From: JAVBWO01 sp036677375 | GTDB taxonomy: Bacteria > Bacillota > Dehalobacteriia > UBA4068 > UBA4997 | Length of the DNA: 64,000 nucleotides | Direction: 5' to 3' | Assembly (NCBI GenBank): GCA_036677375.1 | Contig: JAVBWO010000007.1 | Location: 1 to 64,000, forward strand | In this document: positions 8,142 through 16,779 of the stretch, piece by piece | Layout: every line of letters starts with the position of its first letter | Position numbering within the stretch: position 1 is the first letter of the stretch | Made by a program: the position numbers and the translations under genes | The notes under the pieces: generated by a model | The model's input: the letters and a program-made list of their open reading frames with translations, nothing else | The model's database searches: none | Told to the model about the DNA's origin: nothing

Positions 8142-8380
8142 TTCTTCTCACTCTTTCTTTTAGGCAAAGATCTATAGATATATTTTACTGCATTTTAAAT
8201 TTCAAAATCTTGCTTTGCCTTTTCACTTTGAGTAGAATTAAAAGGTTACCTCATTTTTTTCCTGTTTTGTTTTAAGCGCATGATTTTTCTGTTTTGTTCA
8301 AAGTATAATATCACAGTAAATGTTCACGATACACCATCATAGCCTTTATGTGAAAAATCAAATTAGACTTTGCTCTTTTC

Positions 8381-8403
8381 GCAGTTTATTTAAAACTGCG
8401 GCC
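8381..8403 (-). repeat. Palindromic repeat, left copy
   Basis: Arms GCAGTTT and AAACTGC surround a 5-bp asymmetric centre (ATTTA). Read on the minus strand, the 23 bp are identical to 9778-9800. It lacks a T-run on either side, so it is unlikely to be a terminator here. It lies 35 bp beyond the integrase stop. Confidence 0.75.
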
Positions 8404-8437
8404 TTATATCTTACAAGCGCTGGTTCTCCATGATATT

Positions 8438-9595
8438 CTATGCGATTATGACGGAGTTATCGACGGCGAATGAAGCAATTTCCATGTGTGCTATATGCAT
8501 CTTGTTCAACTTATCGATTGCTATTTTTTTTTGTTCCATGAGCGAGTGTGCATAGGTGTTAAGCGTAATGGTCACATTGGAATGTCCCAGGATTTCGCTG
8601 AGCGTTTTGATATCAACTCCCAGCTCCAGTGCACGGGTGGCAAAGGTATGTCTGATCGCATGAAATTTGCGGTCTTTCACCCCGGCGTTTTTTAATACTT
8701 TTTTAAATAACTTCTGGTAGGTTCTTGGATCCATAGGAATATTGGAACCAGACAGGATATAACTGCTTTCATCTTCCGCACACATTTTCAAGTCAACTGC
8801 CAAATGCAACAAAAAGTCAGGCAAAGGAATTTTCCTTAACGAATTACGGCTTTTGGGCGTACCCACAAGCAGCGTGGTCTTATTTGCCTCTTGTTGAAAA
8901 TTCTTTGTGCGAGAAACCGTTCTGACGACAGACATGGTTCCAGCTTCAAAATCAATGTTTTCCCACTTTAATGCACAAAGTTCTCCCAACCGAATCCCCG
9001 TATAAAAACACAACAAGATCCCGAGGACACGCCTATTCTTGGAATTCAGTACTTCGTTTTCAATAAGGCGCTGCTCTTTGACTGAAAAGACCTGAACCGC
9101 AGTAATTTGCGCTTTAGGAAATTTTACCGCTTCCAAGATGGGTACGTATTGATCAGAGCCTTTTAAGATCTCTCTTAACGCAGTTTTAAAAATCGAAAGA
9201 ATTTTTCTTTGATAGGACTCGGCAAGTGAAACATTACCACAAATGGTTTTGACAAATTGTCTGACCTGAATTTCCGTAATCTGATTGTTCTCGGCGCACT
9301 TGAAAAACGGGATAATATATTTTTGCATACAACAGTAGTAACTTTCATAAGTGGAGGGTTTCACCCGATTTGCATCATATTTCAGCCAATGCTCAAACAA
9401 TTTATCTGCATTCTGGTTAAAATCAGGTAATTTTTCTTCTATGAGTGTCTGGCATTCCTCCATGGCTTTCTTTTTTTCTTTTATTGCTTTATAAGATTTG
9501 GCATAGACATATTGATATTTCCCGTCCGGTTTCAGTACGCGCCCTTCCCAGCGCCCGTCTTTTCTTTTATAAATATTTTCACCTCTGCGTGGCAT
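8438..9595 (-). CDS. Tyrosine integrase (phage/integrative element type)
   Basis: The protein of 385 residues has an N-terminal arm-binding domain (RRGENIYKRKDGRWEGR, typical of Tn916-like integrases), a SAM-like core-binding domain, and the catalytic domain. The catalytic residues are visible: Arg in GIRLGELCAL, the HAIRHTFATRA box (H..R), the GHSN box and the nucleophile Tyr in TLNTYAHS. Such enzymes excise and insert mobile elements at attachment sites. ATG 9595 follows AAAGGGG; a TTG 18 bases upstream is also in frame. The gene sits between two inverted palindromes and 1.3 kb from the 3' end of tmRNA, without other complete mobile-element genes. Confidence 0.92.
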   Translation of the reverse strand: MPRRGENIYKRKDGRWEGRVLKPDGKYQYVYAKSYKAIKEKKKAMEECQTLIEEKLPDFNQNADKLFEHWLKYDANRVKPSTYESYYCCMQKYIIPFFKCAENNQITEIQVRQFVKTICGNVSLAESYQRKILSIFKTALREILKGSDQYVPILEAVKFPKAQITAVQVFSVKEQRLIENEVLNSKNRRVLGILLCFYTGIRLGELCALKWENIDFEAGTMSVVRTVSRTKNFQQEANKTTLLVGTPKSRNSLRKIPLPDFLLHLAVDLKMCAEDESSYILSGSNIPMDPRTYQKLFKKVLKNAGVKDRKFHAIRHTFATRALELGVDIKTLSEILGHSNVTITLNTYAHSLMEQKKIAIDKLNKMHIAHMEIASFAVDNSVIIA

Positions 9596-9747
9596 TGACT
9601 CTACCCCTTTCAAAAATTGACATTCAACTTGACGGCGATTAATTAATTTGTTATGATAAAAGTACCAATATTTTACAATTTATATCGGAAATATTTTAAA
9701 TCAATTGGCTACCTAAACTTGAAAGTTCAATATAAACAGTTTTATGA

Positions 9748-9891
9748 TCAAAATAAGTCGAAATAACTTAAAAAATAGGCCGCAGTTTTAAATAAACTGC
9801 GGCCTATTTTTGTGAGTAATTGCTTTTTCGTCAATATTCTACCTTCTGCGATCATGACATAAATACTTTCTTCCACCGCCTCATACGGCAT
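9748..9891 (-). pseudogene. Short frame (47 codons), possible gene remnant
   Basis: A frame beginning MPYEAVEESIYVMIAEGRIL looks protein-like for its first 30 residues, but it has no ribosome-binding site, and its end runs through the palindrome at 9778-9804, where the residues stop looking protein-like. I read it as a remnant of a gene interrupted by the palindrome, or as chance. I do not recognise the family. Confidence 0.3.
9778..9804. terminator. Palindromic repeat, right copy, with T-runs on both sides
   Basis: An 11-bp stem (GGCCGCAGTTT) with a 5-nt centre is followed by TATTTTTG on the plus strand and TATTTTTT on the minus strand, so it could act as a bidirectional terminator. Its first 23 bp equal the reverse complement of 8381-8403. 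Confidence 0.65.
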
Positions 9892-9905
9892 CTTAGGCGA
9901 ATGGC

Positions 9906-9954
9906 TAAAAACTGAAACAAGCGACCCCGAAAATCTCCGGCAATCGCTTGTTTC
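9906..9954 (-). terminator. Hairpin with T-run in accessory region
   Basis: Stem GAAACAAGCGA/TCGCTTGTTTC (9914-9924, 9944-9954) with a 19-nt loop is followed on the minus strand by AGTTTTTAG. No gene precedes it on that strand. Upstream (9984-10003) is a direct repeat of TGTCAACA, i.e. two TTGACA-like boxes on the minus strand, so it could end a very short transcript. The rest of 9892-10121 holds nothing else I can name. Confidence 0.5.
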
Positions 9955-10121
9955 AAGTCATTTTAGAGTAAAATAAAACCACCTGTCAACAAATATTTGT
10001 CAACACGCGATAAGCATAATTAGATATTATCAATTCGTGTAATCGTATCGATTATTCGGCATCCGTGAACATGATCCTTATATTAAATACGCCGTTATTT
10101 GCAGAATTGTCAATGGTAGCA

Positions 10122-10667
10122 TTATACTTCCGGACAAACACGAAAATACTCTGACTGCCAATGCTGTGGTCTTCCTTTGCGAAACAGGGCGTCCGCCGCC
10201 GTCAAATTCAACGGCCCCAGCACATGAATTGGAGATATCCAGCACAAGCTGTTTTTGTGCTGGATGAATTTTAGCTCGATGAACCGTTCGGCATCAGGCG
10301 ACAGCTGCACAAAGGCGTTATGAGCGTTCTCCAGCGCTGCGCCAATGTCCATATCTTCCACAGGCAGATGATGGGATATCTGCACCAGAACTAAAAACCG
10401 GACTTCCTCTCTTTTTGCTATTGCCGCATTTCGTCCTCCTTCCCCCTTGCGAAGGAGGACGATACCTGTCCGCTTTGGGACTCCGTCGGGGAAGCAAGCC
10501 TGATACCGATGCGCGAATGCTGGTACTGTAAATTTTCGGATTTCAAAAAGAATGTCGACGAGCATCAAACCTACAGCGTATGCCGCTACCCGGAGAACCG
10601 GATCAATCGGGAGAGATGCTGAGATATCCGGGAAGTAACCTGATAAGGAAATACGAAGCCAGGACAA
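10122..10667 (-). other. Doubtful 181-codon frame in decayed region
   Basis: The frame is open but unlikely to be one gene. Its N-terminal half is the antisense of a more convincing Cys-containing fragment on the plus strand (10455-10622). Only the C-terminal ~100 residues (around VQISHHLPVEDMDIGAAL) look protein-like. A 10-bp inverted repeat (CGTCCTCCTT/AAGGAGGACG, 10430-10460) marks the junction. No ribosome site supports the start. It may be a remnant stitched together by rearrangement. Confidence 0.25.
10455..10622 (+). pseudogene. 3' fragment of a Cys-rich protein gene
   Basis: The plus strand encodes about 56 residues ending in NRERC and a TGA stop, containing CPLWDSVGEASLIPM and then CWYCKFSDFK ... 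SVCRYP. The CxxC plus later Cys could bind a metal. There is no start codon with a ribosome site; an ATG at 10509 would give only 37 residues. The frame breaks upstream at the inverted repeat. I do not recognise the family, and I read this as the tail of a truncated accessory gene. Confidence 0.4.
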
Positions 10668-10721
10668 TACAGTTATGAGGTTGAAGAAAATACCGTCCTA
10701 CAACGAGAGGAGAGAAATAAT

Positions 10722-10849
10722 TTGAAAAAATGGATATTAACATTGCGGTCGTACTTTGCATGGTGTTCGGCATGAGTTTACCCTGTTCAGCCGCTGCTTC
10801 TTACGACTATGTGATTACCGAAAATAACGCCTGCCATCCGTATGGATAG
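10722..10849 (+). pseudogene. Frameshifted start of a secreted-protein gene
   Basis: Behind GGAGAG, a TTG start gives KKWILTL. One base out of frame the sequence continues AVVLCMVFGMSLPCSAAASYDY, which together would be a textbook signal peptide with an AAA-type cleavage site. The frame then ends in the terminator hairpin beside tmRNA. A single-base deletion around 10744 and loss of the rest of the gene explain it. The mature protein's identity is lost. Confidence 0.45.
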
Positions 10850-10859
10850 CAGGCGTTAT
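10824..10859 (-). terminator. Terminator of tmRNA
   Basis: Stem ATAACGCCTGC/GCAGGCGTTAT with a 14-nt loop, followed by TTTTC on the minus strand, five bases beyond the tmRNA 3' end. Confidence 0.85.
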
Positions 10860-10863
10860 ATTA

Positions 10864-11217
10864 TGGTGGAGGTGCGGGGAGTCGAACCCCGGTCCGAAGG
10901 AGAACCCACAAGAGCTTCTCCGAGCGCAGTTTATGGTTTAGATCTCGCCTTGCCGGCGGTCATAAACAGCCTACGGTTCGGCCAGCCTGTTGATTTCCCG
11001 CTGATGCCGCCAGACAAAAGCATCAGGGTAGCCTACTTCATGATCCCGCTATCGCCGTCATAGGCAAACAACGTTAGGGGATTCAACTGCAATTAAGCAG
11101 CTAAAGCTAATTTTTGTGTTTTGGCACTTCAAAATTGTGCTACCGTTTTACGGGCTGATAGCCACCCCGGCTCGCTACTCTCGCCAATCCTTCCCCCGTC
11201 GAAACCAATACACCCCC
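10864..11217 (-). ncRNA. ssrA: Transfer-messenger RNA (tmRNA)
   Basis: This RNA of about 354 nt rescues stalled ribosomes and tags the unfinished protein for degradation. The 5' end GGGGGTG pairs with CACCTCC just before the encoded ACCA, giving the tRNA-Ala-like acceptor; GGTTCGACTCCCCGC forms the T arm and TTTCGACGGGG the D-like region. The tag frame reads GCC (11125) to TAA (11093) and encodes AKTQKLALAA, ending in the usual hydrophobic LAA degradation signal. It lies 36 bp downstream of smpB, its protein partner, and is followed by its own terminator. Ends were set by acceptor pairing. Confidence 0.95.
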
Positions 11218-11253
11218 ATAAAAAAATTAAACTTTCTTCACTTATTTACTTTG

Positions 11254-11724
11254 CTAATCTCTGCCCCGTTCTTTAAAGCTCCGCTCGATCTCCCGGCGGG
11301 CGGTACGTTCCGCCATGTCCTGCCGCTTGTCGTAGAGCTTTTTCCCTTGCGCCAAGGCCAGTTCCACCTTGGCAATGCCGTGTGTGAAATACATGCGTAC
11401 CGGGATGACGGTCAACCCCTTCTCCCGAACCTTACTGTAGATGCGGCGAATTTCCGATTTGTGCAAAAGCAGCCGGCGCGGCCTTTTTTCCTCATGGTTG
11501 GCGCGGTTGCCAAAATCATACGGGCTGATGTGCATATTATAAAGCCACATTTCCCCGTCGTCCACTTTAGCATACGCATCTTGCAAATTGGCGCGTCCGT
11601 TGCGCAGTGACTTCACTTCGGTGCCGCAAAGGGAGATGCCCGCTTCGAACAATTCTAAAAAATGATACTCATGCCGCGCTTTACGATTTTCCGTAATAAT
11701 CTTGATCCCGGCTTTTTCTTGCAT
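11254..11724 (-). CDS. smpB: SsrA-binding protein SmpB
   Basis: SmpB binds the tRNA-like part of tmRNA and delivers it to stalled ribosomes. The 156-residue protein has the family signatures ENRKARHEYHFLE, GTEVKSLR and ANLQDAYA, and a basic C-terminal tail (RTARREIERSFKERGRD) that enters the mRNA channel. ATG 11724 was chosen because AGGTGA sits six bases before it; an in-frame GTG lies nine bases upstream. It directly precedes ssrA, and in many Firmicutes it follows rnr; here a Ca-ATPase gene intervenes. Confidence 0.95.
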   Translation of the reverse strand: MQEKAGIKIITENRKARHEYHFLELFEAGISLCGTEVKSLRNGRANLQDAYAKVDDGEMWLYNMHISPYDFGNRANHEEKRPRRLLLHKSEIRRIYSKVREKGLTVIPVRMYFTHGIAKVELALAQGKKLYDKRQDMAERTARREIERSFKERGRD

Positions 11725-11804
11725 TTCCGTCACCTACTTTCTATGGGAAAGCAAGATTATTATAACACTTCCCTGATTTTTTGCCAATCACTAAAAGCTG
11801 GATT

Positions 11805-14429
11805 CTAATTATTTTCCTCTGAAAAGGTATTTAAACCGAAAAGCTTAAAAATTTCCACAATCAAAATGGGTGCAACAGACAGACCGATCACAATCAGCAA
11901 ATGTTCCAAAGACAAGGTTACCAAGCGGAAAATCTGGCTCAAGAAGGGTAAAAACATCACGCTCAGAGTCAGCAGAGCCGATAATAGAAAAGCGCCCCAG
12001 ACAGCTTTGTTGCCCGTAAAGCCGCCCCGAAAAACCGATTGACGGCTGGAACGCACATTAAATACATGGAAAAGCTGGCAAAGTGCCAAAACCGCAAAGG
12101 CCATAGTCTGGCCGGTAGGCAGATCTACTTTTTGCCCAATGACAAAAGCCGAAAGCGTCAAGGCGCCCACCATGATACCCTGATAAATGATTCGCCAAAC
12201 CATACCGTGGGTAAAAATGCCCTTGCCGCTTCGCGTGGCCTGGCGCGCCATGATATTGGGCGCCGCAGGGTCTACCCCCAGAGCCAAAGCCGGCAGGCTA
12301 TCCGTTACCAGATTAACCCATAAAATATGGATGGGCAGAAGCGGATTGGCCCAATTGAGCATGGTGGCAATAAAAAGGGTCAGGATCTCACCCACATTGC
12401 AGGAAAGTAAAAATTGAATGGCTTTTAAAATATTGTCATAGATCCGGCGGCCTTCCTTTACAGCGGCAACCACAGTGGCGAAATTATCGTCCGTCAGCAC
12501 CATATCCGCCGCTTCTTTGGCCACTTCCGTCCCGGTGATTCCCATAGCGGCGCCGATATCCGCCCGCTTTAAAGCGGGCGCGTCATTGACGCCATCGCCG
12601 GTCATAGCCACCACATGGCCTTTTTTCTGCCAAGCGTCCACAATTCGAACTTTATGCTCCGGCGCTACCCGGGCATAAACGGCATAATGCTCAATATTTT
12701 CGGCCAATTCCTCATCGCTCAAACCGTTCATCTCACTGCCGGTAATGGCCTCGTTGTCCTGATACAGAATGCCAAGCTCCTTTGCAATGGCTAAAGCGGT
12801 CAGCTTATGGTCGCCTGTGATCATCACCGGCTTGATGCCGGCACTTCGGCAAACCGCCACGGCTTCCTTGGCTTCCGGCCGGGGCGGATCGATCATGCCC
12901 ACCATGCCGAGGAAGATGAGATCCTTTTCCGGCTCCTTGGGCTGGAATTCGCTGTCCCGGTAGGCCACCGCCAAGACCCGCAGAGCATTGGCCGCCATTT
13001 TTTCATTAACCTCTTCGATCCAACGCAGATCTGCTTGATGAAACGGCCGTACATGCCCCTGCCACAAAATGCCGCCGCAAACCTTTATCAACTCGTCAAC
13101 AGCACCTTTGGTAAAGACCCGAAAGCCTTTGCCCCTTTTATGTACCGTCGTCATAAGCTTGCGCTGGGAATCAAAAGGAACCTCCGCTACCCGCGGCAGA
13201 GCAGCAACCAATTTCTCCTTATCCAAACCGGCTAAAAGCCCCATATCAAGAAGGGCTGTTTCCGTGGGGTCCCCAACCAGGCCGCCGTCCTTTTTGATCT
13301 GACTGTCGTTACAGAGCACAACGCCTTCCGTTAAGAGCCCGTAAGAATCATTCCACTGGGATAAAGACGTCTTGAAAGGTAAAAGGGAACCGCCTGCCGC
13401 TATCTGTTCCACCGTCATACGGTTTTGAGTCAGGGTACCCGTTTTGTCAGAGCAGATCACCGTGGCGCTGCCCAAAGTCTCCACTGCCGGCAGCGTACGG
13501 ATGATGGCGTTCTTTTCCACCATGCGCTGTACGCCAATGGCTAAAACGATGGTGGCAATGGCCGGCAGGCCCTCGGGAATCGCCGCAACCGCCAAACTGA
13601 CGGCGATAAAAAACATAGAAAAAGGATCTCGCTCATAGAACATGCCCACTAAAAAGATGACGGCACATATGGCCAATACGGCAAGGCCCATTACTTTTCC
13701 CAGCATACCAAGGCGTTTTTTCAAAGGCGTCTCAGTATCGTCCTCTTTTTGCATCATCTCGGCAATCCGCCCCACCTGAGTCTTCATGGCAGTAGCCACC
13801 ACGATACCCCGGCCACGGCCATAAGCCACCAGGCTGCCGGAAAATGCCATATTGGTCTGATCTCCCAGCGGCGCTTCTTTGGTCAATAGCGCCGTATTCT
13901 TTTCCACCGGCACCGATTCTCCGGTAAGGGCCGCCTCCTGAATCTTTAAGTTCACGCTTTCGGTCAGACGCAGATCCGCCGGGATCAAGTCGCCCGTTTC
14001 CAAGATTACGGCATCCCCCAAGACCACTTCCCGGGAGGGAATGGTAATGACTCCGCCGTCGCGAAGCACCTTGGCCCGAGGCGCACTCATTTTTTGCAAA
14101 GCAGCTAGAGAGCGTTCCGCCTTGTTTTCCTGTATCATGCCTAAAACCGCATTTAAGACCACGATGACCATGATGATGACGGTATCTCCTAGCTCGCCTA
14201 AAAGGCCGGAAACCACCGCCGCCACCAAAAGCACCAGGATCATAAAGCTCTTAAACTGTTCTGTGAACATCTGCCATAAAGTCTTTTTGGCTTTGCCTTG
14301 CAATATGTTATAGCCATAGCGCCCCAAGCGTCCAGCCGCCTCCTGGGCAGTGAGGCCCCGATTCAAATCGCTTTTCAATTCCCGGCAAATCTCTTCGGGA
14401 GCCATTTGATAAAATTCCCGTTTTGCCAT
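11805..14429 (-). CDS. Calcium-transporting P-type ATPase (type IIA)
   Basis: This 874-residue membrane pump uses ATP to export Ca2+ (or Mn2+). Visible motifs are TGES (actuator) near residue 170, PEGLPA in M4, the phosphorylation site SDKTGTLTQ near 330, MTGDGVNDAP near 620, and M5/M6 elements NVGEILTLF and VNLVTDSLPALALG that supply ion ligands. Ten membrane segments fit the hydropathy. The ATG follows GGAGGCG. It lies between rnr and smpB, which are usually adjacent, so this is probably an insertion into an old gene order. No regulator is adjacent. PMR1/SERCA-like specificity for calcium is inferred from the motifs. Confidence 0.9.
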   Translation of the reverse strand: MAKREFYQMAPEEICRELKSDLNRGLTAQEAAGRLGRYGYNILQGKAKKTLWQMFTEQFKSFMILVLLVAAVVSGLLGELGDTVIIMVIVVLNAVLGMIQENKAERSLAALQKMSAPRAKVLRDGGVITIPSREVVLGDAVILETGDLIPADLRLTESVNLKIQEAALTGESVPVEKNTALLTKEAPLGDQTNMAFSGSLVAYGRGRGIVVATAMKTQVGRIAEMMQKEDDTETPLKKRLGMLGKVMGLAVLAICAVIFLVGMFYERDPFSMFFIAVSLAVAAIPEGLPAIATIVLAIGVQRMVEKNAIIRTLPAVETLGSATVICSDKTGTLTQNRMTVEQIAAGGSLLPFKTSLSQWNDSYGLLTEGVVLCNDSQIKKDGGLVGDPTETALLDMGLLAGLDKEKLVAALPRVAEVPFDSQRKLMTTVHKRGKGFRVFTKGAVDELIKVCGGILWQGHVRPFHQADLRWIEEVNEKMAANALRVLAVAYRDSEFQPKEPEKDLIFLGMVGMIDPPRPEAKEAVAVCRSAGIKPVMITGDHKLTALAIAKELGILYQDNEAITGSEMNGLSDEELAENIEHYAVYARVAPEHKVRIVDAWQKKGHVVAMTGDGVNDAPALKRADIGAAMGITGTEVAKEAADMVLTDDNFATVVAAVKEGRRIYDNILKAIQFLLSCNVGEILTLFIATMLNWANPLLPIHILWVNLVTDSLPALALGVDPAAPNIMARQATRSGKGIFTHGMVWRIIYQGIMVGALTLSAFVIGQKVDLPTGQTMAFAVLALCQLFHVFNVRSSRQSVFRGGFTGNKAVWGAFLLSALLTLSVMFLPFLSQIFRLVTLSLEHLLIVIGLSVAPILIVEIFKLFGLNTFSEENN

Positions 14430-14568
14430 GCTATCGCCTCCGTTTTATTGAAAGAGCCCTTATACCTCAATCCCCGGCATAAAGGCCCGTCTTTCCTGCA
14501 AAAGCTTGTTCCTCACATCAAACTGAGTATAGCACGGCGCAAGGAACAGGGTCAACGCACCCTTTCTC

Positions 14569-16749
14569 TCACCTGTCTTCTTCTTTCGACAAAACGAAAT
14601 CGATCTGCCTGGTGGCTACATCAACCCTGCTAACAGTAATATTGATGCGGTCACCCAAGGCAAAACGGTGGCTTTTCTTCCTCCCCTGCATGGTTAAAGT
14701 GGTGGCGGAAAAAGTATAATCGTCGGGAGGCAGGTCGTCCACCCGAATCATTCCTTCTATAGTGTTGTCCAATTCGACATAAATACCGTAATTATTGCCG
14801 CCCGAAATGATACCCGCAAAAGTCTCGCCTAAGTGATCCTCCATATAAAGACAGCTCTTGATGTCTATGGCCTCTCGCTCCGCTTCTTCCGCCGCCCGTT
14901 CTGTCAGGGAAGCCGCCTGGGCGGCCTGATCCAACAAGCTTTTTAATCCGGCGGCTTCCTCTTCTTTAGGAGCAGGCTTGCCCTTGCTCCATTTTTTGAT
15001 CACCCGATGGATGGATAAATCGGCATAGCGCCGGATCGGCGAGGTAAAATGGCTGTAATATTGGCTGGCCAGGCCAAAATGGCCTTTGGCTTCCGTATCA
15101 TAATAAGCATGGGGCATGGAACGCAAAGCGGCAATCTGCACCAGAGGCGCCAGAGGACTGTCCGCCAGATGCTCTAAGACCTTTTGCATTTCTTTTGGCT
15201 CAATCTCTCGAATAGGAAGGGCCTGTCCCAGAGGGCCTAAAACCGTGTTCAACGCTTCCAGCTTTTCACCGCTGGGGCCCAAATGCACCCGGTAAATAAA
15301 AGGGATGCCGCGGCGGTAATATTCTGTTGCCACCGCTTCATTGGCACAAATCATGGCTTCTTCGATGATTTTTTCGCCTAAGCCCTGTTCCCGGCGGCGG
15401 ATGTCTAAAACTTTGCCGGTTTCCTCATCTAAAATTACCTTCGCCTCGGGGAAATTAAAATCAATGCTGCCCCGGCGGTGGCGGAAACGTACCCGGGCCG
15501 CCATCAGTTCCCGCATATTCAAAAGTAAGTCGGCAAAAGACCCGTATTCGCCGTCTCCCTGATAGAAAGCATTTACTTTATCATAGCTCATGCGCTTTTT
15601 CACCCGGATGACGGATTCGAAAATATGATACTTCTCAATTTTTCCGCTAGCGCTTACATCCATGACACAGGTCAAAGCCAGACGGTCTTCTCCGGCATTC
15701 AAGCTGCAAAGACCGTTGGAAAGCTCAGGCGGCAGCATGGGCAATACCAGGCCGGGCAAATAAACGCTGGTACCGCGCTCCATGGCGTCACGATCCAAGG
15801 GCGAACCCACCGGCACATAATGTCCTACATCGGCAATATGCACTCCCAAACGCCAGCCGGCCTGCCGTTTTTCGATGGAAACGCCATCATCCAAGTCCTT
15901 GGCGTCGGCGCCGTCGATGGTCACGATCTCCCAATCCCGCAGATCCTGCCTTTTGGCATAGTCCTCCGGCAAAATGCCCCGTTCGGCCCAGGCTCGGCTC
16001 TGTTTCAGCGCCCCTTTGGAAAACTGCTGGCTCAGGCCGTACTGCTGTACCAGGATCCGCATATCGATGCCAGCTTCCTCCTGCCGTCCCAAAACCTGTT
16101 TTACTGCCGCTAAAGCCGGATGATGCCCCTGCGGCCAAGTAACGATATCCGCCACGACCGCATCGCCGCTTTTGGCGCCGCTATTTTTGCCTTTGGGAAT
16201 GACAATCTCCTGGCCGATGTGCTGATTGGCGGGCAAAAGAAACATGACGCCGCCTTCTGAATAGGCCGTGCCTACCAATTCTTTATTGGCACGGTCGAGG
16301 ATTTCAATCACTTCGCCTTCCCGACGCTTGTTAGCCGTAAGCACAGGCGGACGGTAATGGTATCTTCTATCCCGCTTTTTGATTTCCGGCGCCATGCGAA
16401 CCAGGACGGTATCTCCGTCCATAGCGCCGTGGGTAAAAGCCGCTTTGATAAAAATATCGCCTTTATCATCCTCGCGGTTGCCTAAGAAACCGTATCCGGC
16501 CTGTTTACCATGAAAGATGCCCCGGTACAACCCGATAGCGGTAGCGGGCGCATAACGGCCCTTTTTGGTTACAACCAAAAGCCTGGCCTTCTCCATTTCC
16601 CGCAGCAAGGCAAGGAAACGTTCCCAATCCGCCTCTCCCAAAGCGGCGGCAATTTCTTCCGCCGTCATGGGCCGGTAATCGGTCTTCTGCAACAAAGCCA
16701 GAACAGCCTGCTTCTTTAACTGGGTTTCCTGATCTTTCATGGTGATCAT
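14569..16749 (-). CDS. rnr: Ribonuclease R
   Basis: RNase R is a 3'-5' exoribonuclease that degrades structured and tmRNA-tagged messages. The 726-residue protein contains an N-terminal winged-helix/cold-shock part, the RNB catalytic domain with acidic residues in DGADAKDLDDGVS (about residue 265) and the PPELSNGLCSLN segment, and a C-terminal S1 domain (GETFAGIISGGNNYGIYVEL). The start is not certain: ATG 16749 is preceded only by a purine-rich AAAAGAGA, and another in-frame ATG follows three codons later. It sits with smpB and ssrA downstream, forming the ribosome-rescue cluster, and 31 bp after thiI. Confidence 0.95.
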   Translation of the reverse strand: MITMKDQETQLKKQAVLALLQKTDYRPMTAEEIAAALGEADWERFLALLREMEKARLLVVTKKGRYAPATAIGLYRGIFHGKQAGYGFLGNREDDKGDIFIKAAFTHGAMDGDTVLVRMAPEIKKRDRRYHYRPPVLTANKRREGEVIEILDRANKELVGTAYSEGGVMFLLPANQHIGQEIVIPKGKNSGAKSGDAVVADIVTWPQGHHPALAAVKQVLGRQEEAGIDMRILVQQYGLSQQFSKGALKQSRAWAERGILPEDYAKRQDLRDWEIVTIDGADAKDLDDGVSIEKRQAGWRLGVHIADVGHYVPVGSPLDRDAMERGTSVYLPGLVLPMLPPELSNGLCSLNAGEDRLALTCVMDVSASGKIEKYHIFESVIRVKKRMSYDKVNAFYQGDGEYGSFADLLLNMRELMAARVRFRHRRGSIDFNFPEAKVILDEETGKVLDIRRREQGLGEKIIEEAMICANEAVATEYYRRGIPFIYRVHLGPSGEKLEALNTVLGPLGQALPIREIEPKEMQKVLEHLADSPLAPLVQIAALRSMPHAYYDTEAKGHFGLASQYYSHFTSPIRRYADLSIHRVIKKWSKGKPAPKEEEAAGLKSLLDQAAQAASLTERAAEEAEREAIDIKSCLYMEDHLGETFAGIISGGNNYGIYVELDNTIEGMIRVDDLPPDDYTFSATTLTMQGRKKSHRFALGDRINITVSRVDVATRQIDFVLSKEEDR

Positions 16750-16779
16750 ATCTCTTTTCTTTTTAATCCTAGTATCTCC

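Noticed and set aside
8438..9595. XerC/XerD recombinase
   Set aside because: The N-terminal arm-binding domain and length fit Tn916/phage integrases, not the shorter Xer proteins.
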